Shown here: piece after piece, positions 63,951-64,000 of the stretch
Layout: each line of letters opens with the position of its first letter
How positions within the stretch are numbered: the stretch's first letter is position 1
From: Myxococcales bacterium
GTDB lineage: Bacteria > Myxococcota_A > Polyangia > Fen-1088
Length of the DNA: 64,000 nucleotides
Direction of reading: 5' to 3'
Assembly: GCA_003142855.1 (NCBI GenBank)
Contig: PLNW01000106.1
Location: forward strand, 44,590 to 108,589
The notes under the pieces: model-generated
Databases searched by the model: none
The model's input: the letters and a program-made list of their open reading frames with translations, nothing else
What the model was told of the DNA's origin: nothing
Program-made: the position numbers and the translations under genes

Positions 63951-64000
63951 GGAAGCTCCGCCCCAAGCCATCGAGGCGACGACGGCCGACGATCCGGGCC
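63943..64000 (+). CDS. Start of a further gene, cut by the window edge
   Basis: An ATG at 63943, overlapping the previous stop by eight bases, opens a frame reading MSREAPPQAIEATTADDPG through to the last base. Too short to identify; given the overlap it is likely the next member of the glycosyltransferase operon. Confidence 0.4.
   Translation, partial: MSREAPPQAIEATTADDPG

Overview
The window looks like a chromosomal segment of a high-GC (roughly two thirds G+C by eye) member of the Myxococcota / former Deltaproteobacteria. The indications are a myxobacterial-style Ser/Thr kinase with an HRDISPQN catalytic loop and PEGA repeats, a second kinase fused to an RDD membrane domain, a sigma-54 activator with a sigma-54-like promoter nearby, an ECF sigma factor, an NfnAB flavoprotein pair, and a pgk-tpiA-secG order. 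The assignment is inferred from gene content; no rRNA or tRNA gene was seen.

Layout. 1-8 kb: the end of an unknown protein, then a leftward block pgk-tpiA-secG-dapF, a 64-residue gene with its own terminator, and glpD-aspS. 8-16 kb: DHH phosphoesterase, metallophosphoesterase, alpha/beta hydrolase, XerC/D recombinase, then a rightward operon M50 protease-scpA-scpB-pseudouridine synthase. 16-18.4 kb: a toxin-antitoxin patch (VapBC, a HigBA-like pair, a probable Phd remnant) around a membrane-anchored MBL hydrolase. 18.4-21.7 kb: an LsrF-like aldolase and a class II aldolase/SDR fusion, separated by an inverted-repeat-bounded element. 21.7-27.8 kb: a frameshifted gene, ECF sigma factor, NtrC-type regulator, a degenerate histidine kinase and a lipoprotein. 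27.8-30.2 kb: nfnAB. 30.25-33.88 kb: a 3.6 kb accessory island bounded by about 0.55 kb inverted repeats, each carrying a nearly identical four-helix-bundle (S23/IVP-like) gene. 33.9-37 kb: GDP-fucose synthase, a divergent adenylate kinase, an orphan AbiEii-like nucleotidyltransferase and a retropepsin-like protease. 37-45.4 kb: a cyanophycin locus with two synthetase paralogues, an ABC exporter-type protein and a DUF1854 protein. 45.6-53.2 kb: Fe superoxide dismutase, a large unknown protein, purine nucleoside phosphorylase, a lipoprotein, an M61 peptidase and a polysaccharide deacetylase. 53.3-64 kb: RDD kinase, a larB-larC-histidine kinase-small gene operon, cyclophilin, PEGA kinase and a methyltransferase/glycosyltransferase fusion.

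What stands out beyond genes: (i) the inverted-repeat island; (ii) a REP-like element whose first three bases are the stop codon of the upstream gene in two of three copies, with a hairpin that keeps pairing while its sequence changes; (iii) a second dispersed repeat family; (iv) a recurring promoter arrangement in which the -10 box lies 6-7 bases before the start codon, predicting leaderless mRNAs, several for toxin-antitoxin or toxin-like genes; (v) a sigma-54-like promoter before the ECF sigma gene. All functional statements come from reading motifs by eye; no database search was run.
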